Assembly (NCBI GenBank): GCA_945906935.1
Contig: CAMDSO010000040.1
Location: forward strand, 1 to 33,314
Direction: 5' to 3'
Length of the DNA stretch: 33,314 bases
Origin: Bordetella parapertussis
GTDB taxonomy: Bacteria; Pseudomonadota; Gammaproteobacteria; Burkholderiales; SG8-41
Under the pieces are notes generated by a model. That model was given only the letters and a program-made list of their open reading frames with translations. It had not been told where the DNA came from and searched no databases. This document shows positions 24,721 to 32,462 of the stretch, piece after piece; the first letter of the stretch is position 1; each line of letters starts with the position of its first letter. Made by a program: the position numbers and the translations under genes.

Positions 24721-25694
24721 TCAACGGTCGAGGTTGCGTGCGAGGTTACGTGCTATAAAAGCTTTGACCATTTCCTGCGCACGGAAGGTTTGCGGACCGG
24801 GTTTGGCCACCCACTCGTGTTCGCTATCCTCGAAGATGGTAAACGCCACATCGCCGCCGGCTGCGCGATAGGTCTTGACAAACTTTTCCTGTACCGCCGG
24901 CATCACATTGTCATCCAGCGCACCCTGCATGATCAGCATCGGCACCTTGTTGAATTTTTCGCCGCGCTCGAGGATCTGCTGCGGATTGGCTTCGTAAATC
25001 GATTCCCACGGCACGAAATAGTTGCGCGTGCTCTTCACCATGCTCTCGCGTTTTTTCGCCTCGGCATTGAGAAAGCGCGCATACGGATCGCTGATTGGCG
25101 AGCGCGCCGCGATGTAAGCCACCGTCGCATCAATGCCCGGCGCCTCCGGCAACGGAATCGCGTTGTAACGAGAATCGAAGGGGCGCATACCGATCAACTC
25201 GGCGAGATGGCCGCCGCTTGAACTGCTGTAGACACCGACCTTCGACGCATCACCGTTCCAGCGCGTGGCGTTCGCCTTGAGCCAGCGCACGCCGTAGTTG
25301 GCATCCTGCAGGCTGGCCGGATACGGCGCCTCGGGGACCAGCGTCAGATCAATCGCCACCACCAACACACCGCTGGCCGCAATCGCACGATCCATCGGCT
25401 CTTCAGCAAAGCGATCCTTGTTGTTCCAGGCGCCGCCATGCAAATCGAGCAGCACCGGAAAGAGGCCGTTACCCTGCGGTTGATAAATACGCGCCATCAA
25501 TTGGCGGCCCTTGCTATTGCGACGGAACTCAACCTCGCTGACCTTGAGTTCAAAGCGCGCAAATGGATCGTACTGATTCCTCGCTGCGGCGGCAGGCTGC
25601 GGGCCTCCGGTTTGCGTGCGACCTGCCGCTGCAGCAGCCCCAAGACGCTGATGGTTTGTAGAAATGCGCGGCGTGGCACTAAATGCTGATCCAT
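24721..25694 (-). CDS. Alpha/beta hydrolase (HSL/BD-FAE type) with Tat signal in a shifted frame
   Basis: The body, read from about 25640 down to 24721, is an alpha/beta hydrolase fold: oxyanion segment LLDLHGGAWNNKDR, nucleophile region VYSSSSGGHLAEL, then MQGALDDNV (acid) and DSEHEWV (His). It resembles hormone-sensitive-lipase or BD-FAE esterases. The natural N-terminus is in another frame: ATG 25694 (GGGAAGAAG upstream) gives MDQHLVPRRAFLQTISVLG, a twin-arginine signal. At a GGGG run (plus-strand CCCC 25638-25641) the frame must drop one base to continue as AAAAAGRTQTGGPQP. So either a one-base insertion has broken the gene, the run slips, or there is a sequencing error. A longer uninterrupted frame up to 25959 overlaps the divergent gene and looks unnatural. 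Confidence 0.75.
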
Positions 25695-25867
25695 GACTTC
25701 TTCCCGGTGATGGCGTGGCCGTCAATGCGGCCTTCTGCCGATGCGGCGCAATCTCTACGTCTAAATCACGGCGCGGGCCAGCCGCATAACGAGGCTGGCG
25801 CGTGGCGCAGATGTGCGGTAAAAAGTCCCCTCGCAAAATTAAAAAAATCCACCGCCGGGGAACCGCC

Positions 25868-26011
25868 ATGTCGAACGGGGGAAACCAAATACCCAACAGT
25901 ACGCGCCGGCAGTTTCTGACACAGGTTGCCACGACCGATGCCGCCGCCGGTGCCGCCATTGCGCTGCCGTTGCGCTGCCGTTGCGCTGCCGGTGATGGCG
26001 CAAAACAATAG
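25868..26011 (+). CDS. Tat signal peptide ORF, shifted out of frame from the following MmgE/PrpD gene
   Basis: ATG 25868 opens a 47-codon frame that begins as a twin-arginine signal peptide: STRRQFLT (11-18), a hydrophobic run TDAAAGAAIALP, then missense sequence (LRCRCAAGDGAKQ) and TAG at 26009. The continuation VMAQNNSEGPR, which would complete a cleavage site of the PVMAQ type, lies in the frame of the MmgE/PrpD gene just downstream. The shift is caused by repeated 11-bp units at 25959-25991. As it stands this is an isolated leader peptide. With one or four repeat units it would be fused to the MmgE/PrpD protein. Confidence 0.65.
   Translation: MSNGGNQIPNSTRRQFLTQVATTDAAAGAAIALPLRCRCAAGDGAKQ
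25959..25991. repeat. Three perfect 11-bp tandem repeats (TTGCGCTGCCG)
   Basis: Exact copies at 25959-25969, 25970-25980 and 25981-25991 lie in the end of a Tat signal-coding segment. Removing two copies (22 bp) joins the signal to the MmgE/PrpD frame as AAIALPVMAQNNSEGPRMSH. Frames agree only when the copy number is 1 or 4 (or any n = 1 mod 3), so the present three copies uncouple them. Slipped-strand change could switch export on or off. Confidence 0.9.
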
Positions 26012-26024
26012 TGAAGGACCGCGC

Positions 26025-27407
26025 ATGAGCCACACCATCACCAACCAACTGACCCTCTCGCAAACCATCGCCGACTACGCGTTCAATCTGAAATACGAAG
26101 CTATTCCACCGGCAGTGGTGCGCACCACCAAACGCATCATTCTCGACACCATCGGCTGCGCGATCGGCGGCCATACCGCGGGGCCGGCACGCATCGCGCA
26201 AAAACTCGCCGACCATGTCAGCGCAAAAAAACCGGCCACGGTGATGTGCACCGGCCAGAAGACCACGCCGGAAATGGCGGTGTTCGCCAACGGCGTGATG
26301 ATCCGCTATCTCGACTTCAACGATGGCTACATCGCCGCCGGCGGCAGCGGCCACCCGAGTGATTCGCTGGCGGCACTGCTGACACCCGCTGAACTTAACG
26401 GCAGAAGCGGGCGCGATCTGATCACCGCCATGGTGCTCACCTACGAAGTCTTCGGCCGCATCCTCGACCCGCTCAACACACGCATGATGGGTCTCGACCA
26501 ATCGACGGTGCTGGGCCTGGCCTCGGTGGTTGGCGCGGGAAAACTGATGGGCCTCAGCAAAGAACAACTGACCAATGCGATCGGCATCACGGTCGGCGCC
26601 AACACTGCGCTCAATCAGGGACGCGTCGGCACGCTCTCGAACTTCAAGTCCTATTCCTGCGCTGACGCCAGCCGCAAGGCGATCTTTTCGGCGCAGATGG
26701 CGCAAGCCGGCATGACGGGCCCGCAGGAAGTGTACGAGGGGCGCGACGGCTTCTTCAACGTCATCAACAACAAGAAGGCCTTCAAGATCGCGGCACTCGG
26801 CAGCGCGCCGTTGCGGATCACGCTGGCGTTCACCAAACGCTTCGCGCTCGGCCAGTATTCACAGACGGTGGCGCAGGCGGCGATGGAAGCACGCGCCCTC
26901 ATCAAAAACGCCGACGAAATCGCCGAAATCAATCTCAACGTCTCGCGCGGCGCCATCCACGTGATGGCGGCGAGTCCCGACAAATGGCGGCCGCAGACCC
27001 ACGAAACCGCCGATCACAGCATGCCGTATTCCACCGGCGTGATCTTCATGTACGGCTCGCTCGACGAAAACTATTACGAAGACCCCTATCTGCACGACGA
27101 AAAGCTGCTCGCCCTCGTCGCCAAGGTCAAAGTCATTCCATCGGAGGAAGCCGACCGTCGCGAAGCCGAGATCAACCTGTGCGATCTGGAGCTTGTGTTG
27201 AAGTCAGGCGCACGGCACAAGGTCCGCGTTGAATATCACCGCGGTCATTCGAAAAATCCGATGACCGACACCGAGATGGAGGAAAAATTCCGCGGCCTCG
27301 CCAACCGGCATCTGCAAGCGGACCGTGTCGACGCGCTGCTGAAACAACTCTGGTCTCTCGAAAGCCTGCCAAGCATCGACAACATCCTCGCCCTCACCCG
27401 CGTTTGA
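26025..27407 (+). CDS. MmgE/PrpD-family protein
   Basis: A 460-residue MmgE/PrpD protein. Family blocks are TIADYAFNLKYEAIPPAVVR and KRIILDTIGCAIGG near the N-terminus, NGVMIRYLDFNDGY with GSGHPSDSLAALL as the active-site region, and a C-terminal lid domain ending near VDALLKQLWSLESL. It is only distantly like the copy at 1944-3347. ATG 26025 has AAGGA 6 nt upstream and would give a cytoplasmic enzyme. The frame stays open upstream and, apart from the tandem-repeat shift, would carry a Tat signal, so the ancestral protein may have been exported, which is unusual for this family. MazG-like and GGDEF genes follow. Confidence 0.9.
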   Translation: MSHTITNQLTLSQTIADYAFNLKYEAIPPAVVRTTKRIILDTIGCAIGGHTAGPARIAQKLADHVSAKKPATVMCTGQKTTPEMAVFANGVMIRYLDFNDGYIAAGGSGHPSDSLAALLTPAELNGRSGRDLITAMVLTYEVFGRILDPLNTRMMGLDQSTVLGLASVVGAGKLMGLSKEQLTNAIGITVGANTALNQGRVGTLSNFKSYSCADASRKAIFSAQMAQAGMTGPQEVYEGRDGFFNVINNKKAFKIAALGSAPLRITLAFTKRFALGQYSQTVAQAAMEARALIKNADEIAEINLNVSRGAIHVMAASPDKWRPQTHETADHSMPYSTGVIFMYGSLDENYYEDPYLHDEKLLALVAKVKVIPSEEADRREAEINLCDLELVLKSGARHKVRVEYHRGHSKNPMTDTEMEEKFRGLANRHLQADRVDALLKQLWSLESLPSIDNILALTRV

Positions 27408-27434
27408 TTTTTAACTGATCCAAATGGCCCGACC

Positions 27435-27875
27435 ATGAACAAACCCTTCGCCGAACGCATCGCTGCCATGAATGCGATGTACAAACTGCCCGCCAATGAC
27501 CAGCCGACCCTGCCGGCCGATACGCCCGACCGCCTCGCCAAATTCAAGGCGACGCTGATGGACGAGGTGCACGAGATCGATGACATCGTCGCCCTCGCCA
27601 ACAACGGCGGCAGCGCCGCCGAGGTGGCGGTGGCGATCGCCGATGTGCTGGGCGACATCATCGTCTACTGCCGCTCCGAGGCACTGAAATACGGGTTGCC
27701 GCTGGAAGACGTGCTCGACGTCATCATGGACAGCAATGAGAGCAAGCTCGGCGCCGACGGCAAGCCGATTTATGACGCCAACGGCAAGTTCCTCAAAGGC
27801 CCCAATTACTGGAAACCGGAGCCGCGGCTCAAAACCCTGCTGGAAGCACGCGGCATACGCACCGCCGGAAAATAA
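27435..27875 (+). CDS. MazG-like nucleotide pyrophosphohydrolase domain protein
   Basis: A 146-residue protein of the all-alpha NTP pyrophosphohydrolase (MazG/PRA-PH) superfamily, which hydrolyses nucleoside triphosphates to monophosphate and pyrophosphate. The Mg-binding pattern is visible as DEVHEIDDI (about residues 43-51) and AIADVLGDIIVYC (67-79), giving the E-x-x-E/D ... D-x-x-x-D arrangement. The tail, with GPNYWKPEPRL, resembles the single-domain house-cleaning or phage-type members. It starts 27 bp after the MmgE/PrpD gene with a weak ribosome site. A role in nucleotide pool cleaning is likely; the substrate is unknown. Confidence 0.8.
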   Translation: MNKPFAERIAAMNAMYKLPANDQPTLPADTPDRLAKFKATLMDEVHEIDDIVALANNGGSAAEVAVAIADVLGDIIVYCRSEALKYGLPLEDVLDVIMDSNESKLGADGKPIYDANGKFLKGPNYWKPEPRLKTLLEARGIRTAGK

Positions 27876-28019
27876 GCGCCAGCGTCCGCAACGGCTGGCC
27901 GGCCGGCACCCAAACAGGCCTCCTTTTGCCGCTCTATTTACGGCTTTGCCTGACGCCGGCGCCCTCTACAATCGTGCAGGCGCCTTGCCTTGATGATTGT
28001 TCAGAATGATTGAATCCGC

Positions 28020-29576
28020 ATGAGCACTGCCGAAAAAAAACCGTCCGAGATCGCGCGCGATACGCTCAAACTCTTGATGACGCGCAAACTGGTGCCGACA
28101 CCGGCTAATTTCCGTAGCGTCTATCAGGAGGTTTCCGGCACCACTGAACCCCCGCCGTTTCCAGCCGATCCACTGCGCCATATCGTGCAGGCGCTGCCGC
28201 TGCGCACACCGGCGCAGCAACGTCACCGCGCCCAGCTCGACGCGGCCATCACCCAACAAAGCTGGTACGACCTGCAAAACGCCTTGGTCGCTTATGCCAA
28301 TGCGGCCAATGCGGCCAATGCGGGGACTGTCGCCACGACCACCGCAGGATTGCCTGCCGTCACACCGGCTGCAAAAGTCGACACTTCGAACAGCGAATTT
28401 CTCGAACAGCTCGCGCGCATGATCGAAAACGCGCTGCCCGCGCTAGGCACCGATGACGCGCGCTTTGTCGAACAGGCGACGCGCCTGATCGCCGCCATCC
28501 GCAACCCCGCCAACGGACTCTCCGCACTGCGACCGCTGCTCGGCAACTTTACGTTGCGCCTGTCGTTTGCCGCAGAAGATCAGGCGGAAATCCGCAATAC
28601 CCTGCTCAAGCTACTCAAACTCATTATCGAGAACATCGGTGAACTCTCGCGCGAAGACCTCTGGCTAAAAAAACAGATCGACGCGCTCGCCGAGGTCGCC
28701 ACCCCGCCGCTGTCGCTGCGCCGTCTTGACGACGTCGAGCGGCGCATCAAAGAAGTAATGTTCAAGCAGGTGATGGCGAAGGGCCGCCAGATGGAGGCGC
28801 AGGAGGAAATGCGCCGCATGCTCGCCACCTTCGTTGAACGCCTCTCACACATGACCACCAGCACCAGCGCCCACCATCATCAAATGGAAGAAAGCGCCCG
28901 CCTGATCGAAGAGGCGAAGAGCCTCGAAGACATCGGGCCGGTGATGAAGAATGTGGTCTCGGCGACCCGCGGCATCGCGCAGGAAATCAAAAACACGCAC
29001 GAAGAACTGCGCACGATGCGCGAAAAGGTCAACGAGACTCAAGCTGAAATCGTCAAGCTACAGCAGGAACTCGACACCGCCAGCACGCAGGCGCGGCACG
29101 ACCCGCTGACCGGCGCGCTTAACCGCAAGGGCCTCGACGAGGCGCTGGTGCGCGAAATCGCCGACGTGCAACGCAAGGAAACACCGTTGTGCACGGCACT
29201 GCTCGACATCGACAATTTCAAAAAATTAAACGACACTCGTGGCCACGACACCGGCGACGCCGCGCTCACCCACCTCGTTGCCGTCACCCGCAACAACATG
29301 CGCCCGCAGGACACGCTGGCGCGTTACGGCGGCGAGGAATTCGTCATCGTCATGCCGGACACCCAGATCGAACAAGGCATCGAGGCGATGACGCGCCTGC
29401 AACGCGCCCTGACGAAACAATTCTTTCTCGCTGGCAACGAAAAAATCGTTATTACCTTCAGCGCCGGAGTGGCGCAGCTGACGGCCGGAGAAACACCGCA
29501 GGACGCGATCAAACGCGCCGATCAAGCGATGTATCTGGCCAAACGTAGCGGCAAAAACCGCGTCGTCGGCGCCTGA
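28020..29576 (+). CDS. GGDEF-domain diguanylate cyclase
   Basis: A 518-residue cytoplasmic protein. Residues 1-340 are helical with a coiled-coil-like stretch before the catalytic domain (KNTHEELRTMREKVNETQAE). The GGDEF domain begins near DPLTGALNRKGLDEALV and has the active motif GGEEF at 437-441. The inhibitory I-site RPQD (428-431) lies five residues before it, so the enzyme should make cyclic di-GMP and be inhibited by it. No transmembrane segment is visible. The N-terminal region carries a short in-frame repeat, GCCAATGCG three times (28296-28322), coding Ala-Asn-Ala. It lies 144 bp after the MazG-like gene, so it may have its own promoter. Confidence 0.93.
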   Translation: MSTAEKKPSEIARDTLKLLMTRKLVPTPANFRSVYQEVSGTTEPPPFPADPLRHIVQALPLRTPAQQRHRAQLDAAITQQSWYDLQNALVAYANAANAANAGTVATTTAGLPAVTPAAKVDTSNSEFLEQLARMIENALPALGTDDARFVEQATRLIAAIRNPANGLSALRPLLGNFTLRLSFAAEDQAEIRNTLLKLLKLIIENIGELSREDLWLKKQIDALAEVATPPLSLRRLDDVERRIKEVMFKQVMAKGRQMEAQEEMRRMLATFVERLSHMTTSTSAHHHQMEESARLIEEAKSLEDIGPVMKNVVSATRGIAQEIKNTHEELRTMREKVNETQAEIVKLQQELDTASTQARHDPLTGALNRKGLDEALVREIADVQRKETPLCTALLDIDNFKKLNDTRGHDTGDAALTHLVAVTRNNMRPQDTLARYGGEEFVIVMPDTQIEQGIEAMTRLQRALTKQFFLAGNEKIVITFSAGVAQLTAGETPQDAIKRADQAMYLAKRSGKNRVVGA

Positions 29577-29746
29577 CCACGGCGCCGGCTCCTCCGCGCA
29601 CTGCACTGCCCGCCTGTAGACCGCTAACGCGTCACGCGTCTCAAAAGCCGTATTGCCGGTGACGGCAAAACCATTCCAGCGCTGAACTTCCTCCCGCCGC
29701 ACCCGCACGCGTATGATGGTCCACTCTATTCACGGGAGGAGAACCG

Positions 29747-30706
29747 ATGAGTAAAGCCTGCCTGATTGTCGCTACGCTGCTGGCGCTATGCGCCACCAGT
29801 CACGCCCAAATACCGCGCTGGCCGGGCAAACCGGTACGCGTGATCGTGCCGGTATCACCCGGCGGCGGCACCGATATCATGGCGCGCACGCTGGCGACCA
29901 AACTCTCGGAAGAATACGGCCAGGCCTTCGTCATCGATAACCGCGGCGGTGGCGGCGGTACGATCGGTGCGGAAACCACGGTACGCGCCGCGCCAGACGG
30001 CTACACGCTGGCGGTCATGGGTGGCAGCTACGCCGCCAACGCCGCACTCTACAAACTGCCCTACGATGTGGTGCGCGACATCACGCCGATCAGCATCCTC
30101 GGCACCGGCCCCTTCGTCATCGCTGTACATCCTGCGGTCAAAGCCGCCACACTCAAAGAATTGATCGAGCTGGCACGCGCCCGCCCCAACGCCCTGGCCT
30201 ATGGCAGCTCAGGCGTCGGTAGCACGTTGCATCTGGCCGGTGAATTGTTCCGGCAGATGAGCAAAACGGAATTACTGCATGTACCGTACAAAGGCGGTAG
30301 TGCAGCCAACGCCGATTTACTCGGTGGTCATATTCAGTTGATTTTTGGTCCGGCAGTGCAGCTCTTGCCGCTGATCCGCAGCGGCCACGTGCGCGGCATC
30401 GCCACCGCCGGCGAACAACGCATGGCGCAATTACCCGAGCTGCCGGCGGTGAACGAAATGCTGCCCGGCTATACCGTCCATGCCTGGTACAACTTCTGGG
30501 GACCGCGCGGCATGTCCAACGATATCGTCCTGCGTCTCAACGCCTCGGTCGGCCGCGTGCTGAAGCAGTCGGAGGTCATCGAATGGCTGCGTGGTGAAGG
30601 CATGCAACCGGCCCACACCACGCCCGCTGAATTCGCCGTTCAGCTGGAGCGCGAAGTCTCCAAATGGAGGAGCGTGGTGCGTGCCGGCAACATCAAGGCC
30701 AACTAG
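29747..30706 (+). CDS. Bug/TctC-family substrate-binding protein
   Basis: A 319-residue receptor with a signal peptide (about 1-20, ending SHAQ), WPGKPVRVIVPVSPGGGTDI with the first ligand loop, and IDNRGGGGGTIGAE as the second. PYKGGSAANADLLGGHIQLI and GHVRGIATAGEQR follow. GGGAGGAG lies 6-7 nt before ATG 29747. This is the only plus-strand Bug gene here. Its TAG (30704-30706) overlaps the stop of the convergent UGSC gene inside the palindrome CTAG, so the two genes share their last bases. It has no enzyme gene directly after it on the same strand. Confidence 0.92.
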   Translation: MSKACLIVATLLALCATSHAQIPRWPGKPVRVIVPVSPGGGTDIMARTLATKLSEEYGQAFVIDNRGGGGGTIGAETTVRAAPDGYTLAVMGGSYAANAALYKLPYDVVRDITPISILGTGPFVIAVHPAVKAATLKELIELARARPNALAYGSSGVGSTLHLAGELFRQMSKTELLHVPYKGGSAANADLLGGHIQLIFGPAVQLLPLIRSGHVRGIATAGEQRMAQLPELPAVNEMLPGYTVHAWYNFWGPRGMSNDIVLRLNASVGRVLKQSEVIEWLRGEGMQPAHTTPAEFAVQLEREVSKWRSVVRAGNIKAN

Positions 30707-31242
30707 GACGACGCCTGCCCTTCCAGCAGCAGCTTCACCACCTGCGGCGTAATGACTGCCGCACGCTCATCGAGCTGCGCCGGCGTGAGGTTCGCAATCG
30801 GATGCTGCATTTCCAGAAAGCGGAAATTCTTCAGCCCCCAGGAGCGCGCCATGGCCTCGCCGGTTTTATGAAACACGTCGGTGATGATCGCCGCCGTCGG
30901 TAGACCCGCCTGTTCCAATACAATGCTGTCGAGCACACTGCCCGAGCTGCATGAGCCTCAGTCACCGACCCCGGCGACAACGATGTCGCAGTTGGCCTTG
31001 AACTCGGCGATGATCTCGGGCGAGGCGGGAATGCCGGCGCTGCGCTTGCGGCGCATGATATGGGTGGTGACGCCGTGCCCGCTTTCGAGCAGCTTCGCAA
31101 TGCGTTCGAGCAACTGGTCGGAATTGAACTTCGAGTTATCGACCAGGCCGACGCGCAGGCCGGCCAGTGATTTGGGGCGCGGCACAAAATCAATATGCCG
31201 GCCTTTCACCTCGATGGTGGGATCATAAATTTGCACTGTCAT
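30703..31242 (-). CDS. UGSC-motif protein, probable selenoprotein
   Basis: The frame from ATG 31242 (or 31245; AAGGAG upstream fits 31242 best) reads MTVQIYDPTIEVKGRHIDFV and continues through KANCDIVVAGVGD to a TGA at 30958-30960, then on to 30703: GSCSSGSVLDSIVLEQAG, TAAIITDVFHKTGEAMARSW, and a normal end. With the TGA read as selenocysteine the protein has 179 residues and the motif U95-G-S-C98. This matches the UGSC (seleno)protein family, named for that motif, in which relatives can have Cys. The molecular function is not established; a redox role for the U/C pair is inference. It follows a 344-residue gene of unknown function and a Bug receptor on the same strand. Confidence 0.87.
30923..30936 (-). 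promoter_or_regulatory. Candidate bacterial SECIS hairpin of the UGSC gene
   Basis: Positions 22-26 after the TGA (GTGCT) can pair with 31-35 (AGCAT), with one G-U pair and loop CGAC holding a G at about +29. Its distance from the TGA fits bacterial SECIS elements. It is weaker and further from the UGA than the other two, and was found by eye. Confidence 0.35.
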
Positions 31243-31372
31243 CATGCGCTCCTTATTTGAAAAACTGATAAAAACAGGGGCCACAGAGGGCACCGGGAAC
31301 ACCGAGAGAAAAATTCTAAAGGCTCAAATTTCCAACACTTTCCTTGTGTGAACCGCGCGCCTTCAGTCACTG

Positions 31373-32407
31373 TCAGGGCTTGCGAATTTCTTTCGTTACC
31401 GCCTGCGAGGCGTCCTTGCCACCCCAACCGGGGATGTAACACGATTGCACCCCGGCCTTGCCGCCGGCGGCGATCAGCAGCAGATCGTCGGGCGTTTCAA
31501 CCAGATCCACCATGCTCGTTTCGTCCCCGGGCGCAAGCGCGCCGTCTTTTAAATTCATGCGCTTTAACTCTGCATTCGAAATTTTCGAATGGGCAAAGAC
31601 GTATTGCTGCACATCTTCCCGGGTATAACCAGCCCTCTTCATGATGGCCTGATGCTCACCGGCAAACACCATGGCATAACAGGGGTTGCGCGCGGTACCC
31701 GCTGACACGCGCATCTGCGCGCAGGCGGTAGTCAACACGCCCTCGGGGGTGGCCGACAGGCCGTTCGAATATTGATGCACACCCAGTGCGGCCATGATGG
31801 TCACCGCGTTCTGCTCCGCCTTGAAACCACGGCTCGTGTGCAGCGGCGACCACGGGCTGTCCTCCTCGTTCTCGGCGATGCAATAGCTGTATTTTCCGGG
31901 ATGGCCCAGACTCGATTGGTCCAGCGTGCCGGGCAGCGTGCCGATCGTGTTGCGCATGATCAGGCGCACCGCGCGACCCATGGTCGCATTGGCGCGCCAG
32001 CCCGGGCCGAACAGATTGTGTCCGTTGTTCATGCCCAGTTCGCGCGCGATCGGGCCGTTGACGATCATCAGCACACCCGCACCACCGGTACTGGTAGCGG
32101 GGCCGTGATAACCGTAGAGCGGATCGGCCAGCGCCTCAACCGTGGCAACGATCACCGGCATGTATTCGGGCTTGCAGCCAGCAAGTACGGCGTTGATGGC
32201 AATTTTTTCCGCGCGCACCGAGACCTGGCGGTTCTCGATGAAGGCGACTTCGTGGTCCGGCTCCAGCGCACAAGCGTCGAGCATCGCGGCGACGAGTTCG
32301 ACGGTCGGCGGCACCACCGGCAAACCGTCGCTCCAGCCCTTCTCGTGACACAGCTCAACCGCCGCGGCCATATCGGCCGCTTCAAAATGACGTGACTTTA
32401 ATTGCAT
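31373..32407 (-). CDS. Protein of unknown function upstream of the UGSC gene
   Basis: A 344-residue protein I do not recognise by function. ATG 32407 has GGGGGAG about 6 nt upstream. There is no signal peptide. Notable parts are WSDGLPVVPPTVELVAAMLD near the N-terminus, GGAGVLMIVNGPIARELGMN, the Gly/Asn-rich NNGHNLFGPGWRANATMGRA, NTIGTLPGTLDQSSLGHPGK in the middle, and a C-terminal stretch DDLLLIAAGGKAGVQSCYIP. Cysteines occur at several places but there is no CxxC. It lies 130 bp before the UGSC gene and 55 bp after a Bug gene on the same strand, so an operon of receptor, this protein and the UGSC protein is likely, and this protein may be the UGSC partner. Confidence 0.75.
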   Translation of the reverse strand: MQLKSRHFEAADMAAAVELCHEKGWSDGLPVVPPTVELVAAMLDACALEPDHEVAFIENRQVSVRAEKIAINAVLAGCKPEYMPVIVATVEALADPLYGYHGPATSTGGAGVLMIVNGPIARELGMNNGHNLFGPGWRANATMGRAVRLIMRNTIGTLPGTLDQSSLGHPGKYSYCIAENEEDSPWSPLHTSRGFKAEQNAVTIMAALGVHQYSNGLSATPEGVLTTACAQMRVSAGTARNPCYAMVFAGEHQAIMKRAGYTREDVQQYVFAHSKISNAELKRMNLKDGALAPGDETSMVDLVETPDDLLLIAAGGKAGVQSCYIPGWGGKDASQAVTKEIRKP

Positions 32408-32462
32408 GATGACTCCCCCGATGCTGCGATTTTTTTCAAGCCCGGCGCCTGTGTTGGCGACC

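Noticed and set aside
25724-25959. N-terminal extension of the hydrolase up to 25959 in its own frame
   Set aside because: It overlaps the divergent Tat signal ORF, has no family or signal-peptide features, and a much better N-terminus with a Tat signal exists in the neighbouring frame.
28296-28322. GCCAATGCG three times in the GGDEF gene as a phase-variable repeat
   Set aside because: The unit is 9 bp, so copy changes keep the frame and only lengthen an Ala-Asn linker.
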